Source: Rhopalosiphum padi
Taxonomy: Eukaryota > Arthropoda > Insecta > Hemiptera > Aphididae
Direction: 5' to 3'
Assembly: GCF_020882245.1 (NCBI RefSeq)
Contig: NC_083597.1
Span: 74,998,152-75,062,151, forward strand
Length of the DNA: 64,000 nt
Part shown: in pieces, positions 1 through 12,500 of the stretch
How the letters are laid out: each line of letters begins with the position of its first letter
Numbering within the stretch: the first letter of the stretch is position 1
The notes under the pieces: model-generated
What the model was told of the DNA's origin: nothing
The model's database searches: none
Seen by the model: only the letters and a program-made list of their open reading frames with translations
Position numbers and translations under genes: made by a program

Positions 1-3000
1 TAGTTGTCTTGTTCGCAAATGATTTTTTACAAACTTAAGTACCTATCTTGTCATCTTGATATACTGAATTGTGATCGAATTTTATTAAAAGCTGTGTAGA
101 CAGTTAGACAGCTAGGTAATGTAAAATACTAAATGCTTAGTAAATATGTATAATTCAAATCGTTGTACTGGTCGTAGTCGGCTGTCACTATTGGAAGGCA
201 TCGTCAGAACGCGATGTTTATATTAGCCGTTTTAAAAATAAACGAGAACTAGCCATACTAAGTATACTAAATGTATATTTTTACGTTTATAGTGGATTAC
301 TAATTTAAATATTCACTAATCATTACCATTCAATTATGTTTGGTTGATGAAGATTGATGAATGATGATGAGTGATGACTATACAACAATTTTATTTCTAT
401 TCCAAGTTAAATGAAATTTGTAAATCATACAAATAAATATTAATGTCAAGAAAATTCCAACAAAAAATACTGCATTATAAAAAACGAAGCAAAGAACGGA
501 AATGGAGTAGAATTTCGGTAACAACCATGTTTTCCTAAGACTGACCGACCGATTGCAGCCTTAAAGAAAAACAGTAGACGTCGACAGTTTTCTTTAGTTT
601 TCTCCCGTCTGATTCTCCGTTTTCGTGATCACCATTTGTGAGTGTGTTGTGCAGTGTGACTATTGAGGATATTGCGGTAAAGCGTGTATACCTATGGCTG
701 TACATTGGTTTGGTTTATATATACACATTTTCTGGGGTTTCAAAACCATAATCTATTCAATATACCGAATTTGTCATGGAGTATTTTTCGGGGATATTTT
801 GGTATTAGAATTTTTTTTTTTTGAGATATTAAAACAGGGACATTTTGATAGACATATTTAGACATGGCTAGAAGGTCTAGATCTAGAAGACTAGAACCAT
901 ATTTAAAAAAATAAATCAAAGAATCATTTTGTAAAGATAATTTTTCTTAATAAATACATTTTGACGTTTCGACATTTTATTTTAATTAACATTGTGATTT
1001 TAAATATTTTATCTAGTCTCGAGAAAAATTGTGAATTGTTTAATACCATATTTATATAAGTGCACTGTTATCAAACATGTAGCCCACGGGCTCGTGCTCA
1101 TATATAATTCAAAAAAATATTTTTAAAACTAAAATAATATTAAATATCACGTCTAATAAAAATAAAATGCTGAAACGTCAATATTTTCAGAAAAATGAAC
1201 TACCTATACAAAATGGTAAAATCTCCGAATTTTTTAAAAATAATTAAATTAAAATATGAAATACTTGTAGATTTTATCCTAATGAGTCTTTAAAAAACCA
1301 AATAATTATTATGATATCTCCATTATTTCAAGAGATATTTCAATTAGTAAATCCTCACGGAACATTGTATGTACATTTTATTTTCAATAAAAAAAAAAAA
1401 TTAAAAATTAAAAGATTAGTTTTTTTATTAGTTTTAGAGCTATAACATATATTATTAAAATAATAGATAATAATATTTTAAAGGACGCCATGAAGCGTTG
1501 TCGTAAGTTATAGTCATTTAAAAATATTAAAATAGTCGTTATTTATAAACAATGTACTAAATTATGTATTTGGAATAATGTAAAACGAAACGTAGAGCCC
1601 CTTAGAAGTATTGTTTTTTTTACATTTAAAAAATATGTTTTTAGCTCTTTTGCAGAAATTTATTTGCAATATAAGTGTTTTCAACACCGTAAAATATCAA
1701 TTTTGTTGTATATATTAAGATTATAGTAATTGTAGTTATTCCTATAGTATAGTAAATACTGGCAAGCAGCAAGCTGCAATCACACGCGCTGTTTTACCGG
1801 GAGACTGATAAAACATAGAACAATTTGCTTTAAGAGTAGAGTATAAATATTTTATACATAAAAATGTATATTTTTATATTCTCGTACAAGTACATTTGTT
1901 AATAATGTAGAAATTTAAATTTGAGTTTTTATAGAGTACTTACGCCATAACAATGGTATAAGTATATTGTAAATTTGTAATAGTAAATTAGTAAATCCAT
2001 GTCACTATAAATACTATAATGTTGATTAAAAGTTTTAACTATATAGGTACTGTTTAAGCTATAAATTGTCTACGGTGTACCTACAAAATGATATATATTA
2101 TATTATTATTTATTAGTAGTCTGTATACGATTTAATTTAATACTAATATTGAATTCTATATTCTATAGAATACGAGGCTGGATTATCATCTATCACCATC
2201 AAAGTCGAAATGGCTCAATGTTGCAGCGGTGCAGTCTTTACGAGTTATAATCCAGTTATCTATAGGTGAAATGTATATTGTATTATTGTGTAATAAACTA
2301 TAGATTTTTTTTTGTTTTGGAGTTGCGCAATTCTAATCTTGTGTTTCATCACCATTTTGTTCAAACTATAAAATGTATTAAAAATCATGGGGAAATTTCC
2401 ACGAAATCCTGGCTTAATGGATAATTTAATAATCTAGCCATCAGCACAGTTTCTTAGTCAATTAATTATTAAAAAAAAATCAACAAAATAAGTTCTGTCA
2501 TCTACCTATTGATTTTCAAGCTGCATATAACTTTACTACTTTAGGTACCTAACAACCATTAATAAACATAAGCTTGTTATAATATGCCCTTTAATTGCAA
2601 TTAATTTATTCAAACTCAGATTTCTGGAATTTTTAAATATGCTTAAAGCCATAAACTTTAAAGACCTTTTTATACCTTGTATTTTAAAATACTTACATAT
2701 TTTAAAAACCGCCTTTTTCAGGTTATTTTTAAGCAAGTTGATTTTTTTATAATGGAGTTAATATATAAATATATAATCAAAATTTAAAATCAAAATCAAT
2801 ATAAGTAGTTTCTGAGTTCTTAAGGTTTGTGTGCTATGATCCTTCATAATATAATCAGGCCTATATAAAGTATACAGGTATATAGTATAGTACATATTAA
2901 TTATTACAGATATATTTACATTACATTTACACTCAAGCCAAATTTTTCAAATTATAAAATGTTGATTGATTAATATAAATTACTAAATTTTTCAAATCAT

Positions 3001-4567
3001 GATGATACCCTTATAATATTATTTTTATCATTTAAAACCTAAATTTACAATCGATCTTCTTCGTGGACTATTATTATTATTCCTTAGTACATACAATTTG
3101 ACAAATTATAAAATATTCGTTTAAATTTCGACTTGTTACTACGTCAACAATTTAAAAAATCGTCCGTTAAACAATTTGCAGAAAAAAATGTATTTAAAAA
3201 AGACGTTTGTATCGCATCAGGTCGCATATACATCCATTTGCTTGACTACAATAAAAGGAAAATTATAGGAGTCTTCAACATAATATACTCTTCTGCGTCT
3301 TCTACAGAGGTGAATCTAATTAGGGGTATATTTAGCGTGTATAGTGGTGGAGGTTGCTATAATTATTTTTATTTTACACATTTATTAGACATAAAAATAA
3401 TATAATTTATTATCGTATAGTTATAATATATACATAAATAATGTACCTAGTACCTACCTAATACATTTGATTTTAAGCATTTTCAATGATTTAGGTACAA
3501 TAATGTATAATTATTATAAATATATAATTGGGTATTAGGCACAAGATATATATTGGGTAATGTAAAAATATTAAATAATGTATATAACTTAGAATACATT
3601 TAATACTAAATGAAAAATCAATTTATACACACGCATAAAGCATTAAATAATATTTCCTACCTACCCATCAGTTACATCATTGAAATCCGGACGACCGTTG
3701 ATGTATAAAATGTATTGGTAGTTCGATAGGTAGGTAGGTAGGTATACTTGCTGTCTATATAAATATAATATATTATTATATGTACTATATAAGCATACAA
3801 TAATATTTTACTAGCAGAATCGATAATTACATATTATGTACAGTAATAATATGATATTATTTTATGCGCAAGTGGTTTGAAATCGTGATCGGGTCAGTGC
3901 GACAGGCTGGCTGCAGCGACGACGTCCGGGCCGCGGGATGAGCATCATATCGGCGTGGTCGGTTATAGGTATACACTATACATACATTATATTAATGTTA
4001 TAGGTATAATATTATATTGTACATGTTATAATATAAAATATATTCATTATGTGTAGTCGTTTATCAAGGTACCCAACAAGTAACAATATAATACAACCTG
4101 TGGTGTAGTCGGACGGGTCGGTTTATAGAAACCTGTTGTCCGAGTGTCGTGTGAAATGCACGAAAAACGCATTCGTGCCTAATCACAGGAAATGGGAAAA
4201 CGCACACAGCCGCATCCGTCGCCACCATAATAATGCTGCAGTATATCGTAATACATTATGTGCACATATATATATTATATATAATAAGTCGGCGATTTCG
4301 TAACGTCGATAGGAATCTGGTTTTATGCCGGGTTTGTTGAACTGCCCAAAAAAAACCGTCTTCGGCCGCAGGGTCAAGGTTAGTGCGCCTCCTATATGCC
4401 TATGCCTATGCCTATTATATACACAAAATATGCGTAGGTATAGGCATATGTTAAAGCGTGAACGATATATTATATACATAGAGATACTCTCGCTGGCGGA
4501 TATATAGATATTATACTTGGACATAATTCCGGTAGGTATACCTACTTGGCGTGTGCAGTCCGTGCAC
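1..4567. other. AT-rich intergenic region upstream of the repeat-protein gene
   Basis: No gene can be supported here. There is a pocket at about 560-640 that resembles a transcribed 5' leader, pyrimidine-rich and ending in a good donor (GTGAGTGTG, near 638). A short inverted repeat lies at 2178-2255 and an (AGGT)n run near 3727-3745. A GC-rich pocket occupies about 3885-3955. The 90-codon open frame at 3133-3405 has no recognisable motif and no supporting splice or promoter signal, so I do not call it a gene. Confidence 0.5.
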
Positions 4568-4575
4568 TATATAAG
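4568..4575 (+). promoter_or_regulatory. TATA box of the repeat-protein gene
   Basis: TATATAAG lies 72 bp upstream of the ATG at 4640. A start site about 30 bp downstream would leave a 5' leader of roughly 40 nt, a normal arrangement for an insect structural or secreted protein gene. The sequence around the ATG (AAG ATG G) has A at -3 and G at +4. Confidence 0.6.
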
Positions 4576-4639
4576 CGCGACGATCCGGTGCCTGTGATTT
4601 TCTTTCGCCAACAGACTCAATCGCGCCAACTCGTACAAG

Positions 4640-7026
4640 ATGGACAAGACCACCAGAGTGTTCGTCTTTTGCGTCGTGAGTATATAACAATATATCTACT
4701 TATTTTATTTATATTATTATTATATTATTAGGTACCTATAGATTATATATACTATACTTCTATACTTACTCCTATTATTCCAAAGATATTTTCCTCTCTC
4801 ACTCGAAGTATCTAGATATATACTAATTTATTAGGAAGACGGACTAGTACCTAGCTGGAGTAATTATCTATAAGACCAACAAGTGCTTATTATTTTGTGA
4901 TTTAAACATTATTATTATAAGATACATTTATGAAAATGTTTGAATTGAAAGGCTCTATAAATAAATAGGTAGTCACCTAACTTATTGCACTAATGTACTA
5001 CCTACCTAAAGATATTCTTTGAATTCCATCACAAATATGAACGGGTCTTATAGAAATCTTCCAAGCTCCTCCGGCAGATGAATTGCATGTATCAATGTAT
5101 CTAACTACTCTCTACATTCTGAACTTCGTTGTCAGTCCTCATCGAGGAGAGAATTTCATATGCATATGCTTATAAAAATAAAAAACATGCCTATGCATCA
5201 GTATTTTTAATTAATTTAAATAAGTTAGTCCTGAATCTTATAATTAATTTCAAGCTTTTTGATCCTGAAAATATTTTTTATTAACATTTTTAGAAAAAAT
5301 TGCAAATGTTTATAATGTCTATGAATTAAAATATTTAGAAAAAATAATAACATAAACATTTAATGGCTGTTTCAAATATCTACGGTTTTTCATTTTGAAG
5401 TTACATCTAAAAAACAAAATCAATCTTTCCAAATACTGGTTTTAAGTAAAAATTCTCGGTTTCCTTAATTTTTTGTTGTTACTTTTAAATTAACTTTCAA
5501 CCTTTAAAGAACTAGGATAAATTTGCTAACCTAGACTAACTGGAAACCACCCCCAATGTTAAAATTCAAAGCATTTTTACGGTCATAAAAGATGATGACA
5601 GTAAAAATACAATACACGCGTCATTGTAAAAATTAATATATTCATCATTTCGCTAATTTAATCTAAAAAAATAATTACGTACTTATATAGGCAAACATTT
5701 GAATGAATCTATTTTTAAAAAATCGACTTCTTCAGGATATGACTAGTGTAATCTTCTTTTTTCATTTAAATATAACTTATTAACTTGTACACCCTTATTT
5801 TATCATTTGGACATAACAAGTGTACCAGTAATTTCATTGAAACGTAATTCGTTAACAACAAAATATATGTTGTGACTTGCGAGGCTCAGATATGGAATTT
5901 TTTTTTCGTTTAGGAACCTACGATTTCGGGAACAGCATTCGCATTACTTCCGCGTCGCTGTTATCGTTTATTATTATTATGTAGGTATATAATAATTTAG
6001 GTGCCTAACTACATAGCTAATAATGATTCTATATAGGGACATGGTATTTCCTCAGGAGACTGCTACAATAACTGCACTCTTTTATGTACCTACCTGCACG
6101 GCTACGTTTCACCAGTCGATTACTCTTACTTTTTAGTCATATATATATTACAGAACGTTAAGTAGCCTTAAACCAGCATCGTAGACTTAAGGGCAATATT
6201 CATAAAATATTATGTTGTTATAAATAAATGGTGATTTAGAGGAATAGCTTGTTCTGTAAACGAATGTGTACTGTGTAAACATCTAAAATATTAAATGAGT
6301 AAATTGACTATTATTGAGTAGGTATATTGAAATACGAATCGGTATATGGTCAATTATTCCCCCTAGAGGTTTGGGAGTATTGAAATCGAAACGATGTTCT
6401 CAACTGCGGCAGTAAATTATATAGTGTTTAATTATTTGTGTATTTCATAGGCTGCTGTAGCTATGATTGCGATCAGCGAAATACCAGTTGGCACAGAAGC
6501 GTTTTTGGAGCCATTCGCCAGCCATTTGATAGCGAAAAAAATGATGCTTAAACACGGAGTGGGCGCACCTGCTGCACCGACCGGTCAAACACAGTACATT
6601 TATTACGGCGGGCAATATCAACACCAGCCACAGCCGCGGCCGTCACCGCCCCAGCCCCAGCTCAGCGTGAGCTATCCGGCGTACGGTCCTCAAACGTCCA
6701 GTTACCCGGCGTACGGCCCTCAAACTGCCAGTTACCCGGCGTACGGACCTCAAACGTCCAGTTACCCGGCGTACGGACCTCAAACGTCCAGTTACCCGGC
6801 GTATGGTCAACAGACTAATGGCTATTCGGCGTACGCTCAGGCCAGTTTCAGCGGATACAACGAACAGCCCGCGCCCGTTGTCAAACCAGCATCGCTGCCG
6901 TCCGGATGTCCACCGGCTAGCCAGCCGAGCACACCGGTCGACTACTCCAACTACGCCGTACACGGTGGACACGGTTACGGCAGCTATGGCAGCAGCAACA
7001 ACAACAACGGGGGTTATGGAAAATAA
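4640..7026 (+). CDS. Secreted Tyr/Pro/Gly/Gln-rich tandem-repeat protein, two exons
   Basis: Exons are 4640-4675 and 6451-7026, joined in phase 0 with donor GTGAGT and an acceptor ending TTTCATAG. The product is 203 residues. The first exon encodes the start of a signal peptide (MDKTTRVFVFCV), and the second completes its hydrophobic core (AAVAMIAI), so the short first exon is needed for secretion. A region of about 50 residues follows, then six ten-residue repeats of the form xSYPAYGPQT (6667-6846, 30-bp units, the last two degenerate). The tail is rich in Pro, Ser, Gly, Tyr and Asn. No enzyme motif is visible. Such low-complexity, tyrosine-rich secreted proteins in insects are often cuticular, eggshell or adhesive and sheath proteins, and function here is an inference. 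Its codons are much more GC-rich than those of CRTC and NOL6 nearby. A polyadenylation signal follows at 7075. Confidence 0.85.
4676..6450 (+). other. Intron 1 of the repeat-protein gene
   Basis: This 1.8-kb AT-rich intron splits the signal peptide coding sequence. I see no coding exon, RNA gene or mobile element in it. Confidence 0.75.
6667..6846 (+). repeat. Six 30-bp coding tandem repeats
   Basis: Units start at 6667, 6697, 6727, 6757, 6787 and 6817. Units 2 to 4 differ by only a few bases, and units 5 and 6 diverge (PQT becomes QQT, then NGYSAYAQAS). The near identity of the middle copies suggests recent unequal exchange or slippage, so copy number may vary between individuals. Confidence 0.9.
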
Positions 7027-7074
7027 TGTATGCGGAAAGACCACAACCGCAATAATAATAATAATAGTAATAGT

Positions 7075-7080
7075 AATAAA
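7075..7080 (+). terminator. Polyadenylation signal AATAAA of the repeat-protein gene
   Basis: AATAAA lies 49 bp after the stop codon, in a run of AAT trinucleotides. It is the first canonical signal downstream of the gene. Confidence 0.6.
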
Positions 7081-7691
7081 AATACCACCAATGTATTATT
7101 GACTATGTAAGTTTAAAGAATTAAAAATTAATTTAATAGTAAAAAAATGACAATGTACAAATAAGGTTTTCATTATTTATCAATCAATTACCTACGTAAA
7201 AAAAAAAAAAAAAGTACAAGGTAAATTTGACTAGTGTTGTCAATAACTTCTAAGCGTTTCTCAATTGATCTTTGGCACCACGACGTTTGGCGTGTTTCCG
7301 AACGAAAACCCTGTGATTCAAATTTAATTTGAAGACATTTTATTTTTATTTATACGTATATCATGTGTGCTAAGGGATTTTACTATTTAAAAAATCTAAA
7401 GGAAAAATGATCTTAAAATTACCCCATAAAGTCAACAGTCTTATTATTTTCAGAAAAAAACCATCTACGTGGCAAGACGTTCTTGCACAAGAATACTTCA
7501 AATTAAACATTTACTCACAAATTAATGTCTTATTGATTTTTTTGGGGCCAAAATTATACTACCATTTGAGAAACACTGATCTAATTCAATTCAATTATTT
7601 TACAATATTTTTCTTTAAGTTTTTAACATTATAAATATATTTTTTTAAGACAATTTTAACAAATAAACACTTCATATAATAAATAATTCAC

Positions 7692-7714
7692 AAAAAAAAA
7701 AAAAAAAAAAAAAA
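7692..7714 (+). repeat. A23 homopolymer with upstream AATAAA
   Basis: There are 23 adenines in a row, with AATAAA about a dozen bases upstream. This may be the tail of a retroposed sequence. Nothing upstream was recognised as a source transcript, and no clear target duplication was found. Confidence 0.4.
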
Positions 7715-8805
7715 CAGAATTTAAGTTGTATTGATTTTTATTGACTAGTATTTAGTATTTAGTAAGTACAGAAATGAAAACAACTCCATTCATGAAATGT
7801 TCAACAAACATAGTTTTTGCACATCAACACTATATAAAACAACAAAATCAAAAAGCTAAGAATTGATTTTGTTTATTTTTTAATGAACAATAAAAATTCC
7901 AAATTTATATTAATCCTAAACTTTATTTTTTGAATAATTATAAAAAATTGTAAAACAAGTAAGTAGGAATTCTTATTCATTAAAAATTTTTAACGTTGCT
8001 AATTAAATAACTAAATAAAGGATTTAGAACTCTTTTATGTTTGTATTTTTTAGTTATATACTATTTGTAATTGTTCGAATAATTTTGTAATAATGTTGCA
8101 TCTTGTTCGAAATATTAATTATTCAGAATATATAAAAAGCTATAATTTTAAAATGTGAATGGTAGTTTAATGTTTCAATATAAATAAATGATATATATAT
8201 TATTTATCTTTATACATACAATATGTAATAATAAATATTATAAGTAAAACATAACAGAGTTCCAAATACTTTACCTAACCAATTAACATAATAAATATGT
8301 ACAATCATGTTGTACAAATATTTACAAATGATAACTAAGTATTTATTTATTTTTATTCTAAAATAAATCTATTGAAATAAGAGCAAAGTTAAAAATTTAT
8401 GAATAACATTACTAAGTCTTTAGTAAAGAAATATATTATTACTTGATTTGCAGGGAAAAATATACATGGTTTATAAACCGAAAGAAAATATAATTTTAAA
8501 TAAAGAACAAATTTTCCTAAATTTATTCTATAACATCCAATATTTTTAATTAAATTTGAGATTTAATATTTTTCTCATATATAAGATACATATTACACAT
8601 ATATATAAATATACATATGTTATATATATATAATGATAATTGTTTTTCATTAATTTCAACATTCATTTTGAGTAAAATTTTAAAAAATAAAAATTAAAAG
8701 GCACATTTAAACGAACACAATTATAAACATGCATACCAAATTTGCCATGGAAAGGCTTAAACAAATTATTACACGCACACACATATATTATATTATATAC
8801 ATACT

Positions 8806-8935
8806 TAAATACATACATACATACATGTAATATATGTATATGTATTTGTGTGCATATTTATGTATATTATAATATAAATATATGTATGTTGTATGTCTGT
8901 CTGTATGTATGTATGTATGTATGTATGTACACATA
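8806..8935. repeat. ATAC / TGTA tetranucleotide repeats in opposite orientations
   Basis: An (ATAC)n block near 8806-8825 is followed by (TGTA)n at about 8902-8932. The two are complementary in sense and could fold into a hairpin about 100 bases across. This is a simple microsatellite. Confidence 0.7.
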
Positions 8936-9540
8936 GAATATTAATAAAAATACATCTAACACGAGATCTTTTAATTTAATTGAACATTGTCTTTTAATTT
9001 TAAAATTTAATATTTTATTAATAAAAAAAAAAAAATTATATTACAAAAACAATTAAGGGTGGGAGAGGGAACTTATTAACATTATATTATAATTAAGTAT
9101 TAAATATATACTGTATAAAAAATACATATTTGTCATATTAATCTTACAATATATGCACCATAGGTTCTAAAATTGTGATTCGGCAGCTAAGGATATTGAA
9201 ATTTGTGCAGTACATTATTATAATATAATTATAAAAAAATCCAGAAATATGAAAAAGGTATAATATTAATTATAAAATGCAATGATGATTAGAATATCGG
9301 ATGGTAACTACATAAAAAAACAACACAAATTTAATGTAATAAGAAAAAAGTATAAATTTAAGTCTTTGGCACTGAAAAAAGAAAATAGCAAGAAAAAAAT
9401 TACAACAGCTTAGTTATAATCAAAATGTTCTGGCACTTTTGTGTAATAAAAATAATAACTATTACTATCCAATTCTAAGGATATATATTATCAATTAATC
9501 ACAGATAAAAAAAAAGAATAAAAAATGTCAATATAATAAG

Positions 9541-12500
9541 TTACATTTGAAAGTGACGATTGTGATCATTGTTAGATGATTCATCATTGATTGGTTCAGC
9601 TAACATTTGTAAATGTTCCAAGTGATCTAGGTCAATTTGATCAACAAGACCCTGCCTAATGCTTTCTTCAGTGGTGAAGAAGTCGGCATCAAATGCATTT
9701 GTGGAATTTAATTCTTTCACAAAATCATTTTGGTTATCTAATTGATCTCCATTAGAAAAATCTACATCAAACAAATGCAAAATATATTAAATTATTTAAA
9801 ATATAGTGATATATTATTTTAACAGTTTTTAGTTTCAAATTAATTTATCAATTACTGATGTAAAGTAAAGAAATTACAGTGTAAACTGTGAAAGTTTTTC
9901 TAGATTATACTCTATTTGAAATGAGTAGAAAAGGGTAGATCTCAGCTACAACCAGTTTTTATTGGGCGGCGATCAGACAATACTCGTTTGTCAACCCCAG
10001 AGATAACTATCTCTTAAAATAACTCTAATAGAGTATATTTGATCATGTAATATTTTGATATTATTTGATAAGCTAGCATTTAACTATAATGTTTTTTTTC
10101 ATTGACGCTAGGAATTTATTTTTATAGCTAACTATTTTACTATGTGATAGATATTTGTACTACTAATGCAAACTTTATTAATTACTTGGTTAATTTAATT
10201 CTACATATTAAAAGTCAGGAATATAGTTGAACATACAAGCACTACTAAACAGCGAGTTAGAATCTTATATTTAAGTACTATATTAGGTATATTTATTATT
10301 ATTTTTTTATTAATCCAATAAATAATTGAAATAATTTAATTATTTAAGATAAACTTCACTAAAAATCTGAGTCTAAGTAAAGAATATTAATAATACAAAT
10401 AATTACCTGTAAGTATTATGTCAGGAATACTGGAAGGAGTATTAGGTGTTGTATGAGTCTGGTTGGGAAATTGAAGAGACTGGGATGGTGAAGTGCTAAA
10501 ATATCCCATATCAGCTGTCATTTCTGAATTTACATAGTCTTCAGTCTAAAAAATAATAAATAAGTATCTAGGCTAATAATAATATACATACATTTATAAA
10601 TACATGTACTGAATTACCTGTTGCAAGTATGTGTTAGTCGGAGAGCCCATGTACTCCAATCCTGTAGATACAGGACTATCAAGCTAATCAAAAACAAATA
10701 AATAAAACAATAAGGTTCAATTTGTTTTTAATAAGATTTCAGTAACTGTAAAATAATTTATATAATTATCAATAAACATGCAGTTATCTAAGATGAACAT
10801 TAGTATATAACAATATATATATACAATAGATATAAAATTTACCTACTACAACAACCCTTATTTTTTTTTTATTGATAAGTAACTAGAAAATATAATGTGT
10901 ACCATATAACTATATTATAAGGTATACATTTTACAATCTATTTTTGACCATTTTACCTGTATTTGGGCAGTTATCCAAGCTGATGGATTTGAATCTTTTA
11001 GCGATTGCATCACCTGATTCCAGTCCAGCTTTATGATAGCGGAACCAAAATACAATTAACTGTTTGATATTTAAATAAAAGCAATTCTAATGGTATTTGA
11101 ATACAAATTTTAATATTGTGCATTTATTTTATAGTTGTTACATGAGAACATATTTAAATTCAATTATTTTTATTTTTTAACTTTTTGAATTTTAGTAATT
11201 CACAAAATAAATATTGACAGATGAAAATATATATTTACATCCATTAAGTTATTAATATAAATATTAATTTATAATTTATAAATCAATAAAATATTTAAGG
11301 TAAAAAATTATTAGTCAGATCACATATGCACTCAACCAAAAATTGTACTAAGCAAAGTTAACTTCAATTAGAGACTAATATGGATCAGGACCTATCAGAT
11401 ATATATCAATAAATTTACATTAAATCCCAGCCTTTAAATATTTTTTTTTAAATTAATATCAAAATTAACATTCTAAACAAAACTAACTAAACAAGCTCTT
11501 GTTAAAACAAATTTGAGCTTACAGGGTCTAGATAAAGGGTCTGCTAAGAAATTAAACTTAAATAAATAATAAATAACTTTTTAATAACCAATTTATATAT
11601 TAAATTAAACCTTAAAATCTTGACCCTAAAGAAACCAACTTAAATATAAAAACAGTAATTGCAATATAATCTTATAGTAATTTCAATAAAGCTTTTTCTG
11701 ATCAAATATCCTATTGTAAAATCTTTTCACCAATCTCTGACAACCCCTATTTCCGAAATACTATATGTATATAAAGAATGGTGCAGTGGGACTATTATCC
11801 CTTGATCCAAAATATAGTGTGTCAGACAATAAAGACCACTCTTCCACTCAAGATATTCGCCAATTATAATTATTAACTTTTGAACCTATAATATGATCTT
11901 TGTCCAAAATATTTAGTAAAAAAACTAAAAGAAATATTCTATAAAATTCAAGATTGAACTTGTCAGAATCAATAGGTATTATATTGTATTGAACATTCAA
12001 AATAAAACAAAACACAAAATTTGAAAATCAATTATATTAATAAACTTAGGTCTAGACTTAGGGTTTAGAGTTATTACTTATTAGTTATTTTTAACAAAAA
12101 ATATGACCACTGGTAACAACCATTTTTGTAACATATTTTAAGTTGATTATAAGAAGGAAAAACATTTTTTTTTTTTTGTTTACTTACCATCATATCCTTT
12201 ATTATTATGAGCATAAACCGAAATAAATTATAATCAATTAACAAATTTAAATTCTTCATCAGTAGTTTAAAAACAACTGTTTTAGAATATTTGGATAATT
12301 TATTTGATTTATATCATATAAAAATACCTATGGTTTGTTAATACTAAATAGCTACTGCATAAAATATTTTAATTCAGTGGCTTACCATAGAGAAATTTTC
12401 AAAATGGTGTTGAAGATTGTTAGTTTGTGTCAGATTTGTATAAAAATCTTTTTGCGTTTGATAGTTTTGATGTTGATTAGTGCTACTAACAGAAGAATTA

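Larger units (their letters stand above)
7081..9540. other. Intergenic DNA between convergent genes, including the 3' UTR of CRTC
   Basis: The repeat-protein gene and CRTC converge here. The region holds A-runs at 7198-7213 and 7692-7714, TA-rich stretches near 8590-8635, and tetranucleotide repeats at about 8806-8935. The part nearest 9540 should be CRTC 3' UTR, but I could not choose its polyadenylation site among several reverse-strand AATAAA strings. No other gene is supported. Confidence 0.5.

Noticed and set aside
6643..7044. Long open frame on the minus strand over the repeat-protein gene
   Set aside because: It is the antisense of a GC-rich, repeated coding region. It has no signal peptide or splice logic, and its Arg/Val repeats simply mirror the plus-strand repeat.
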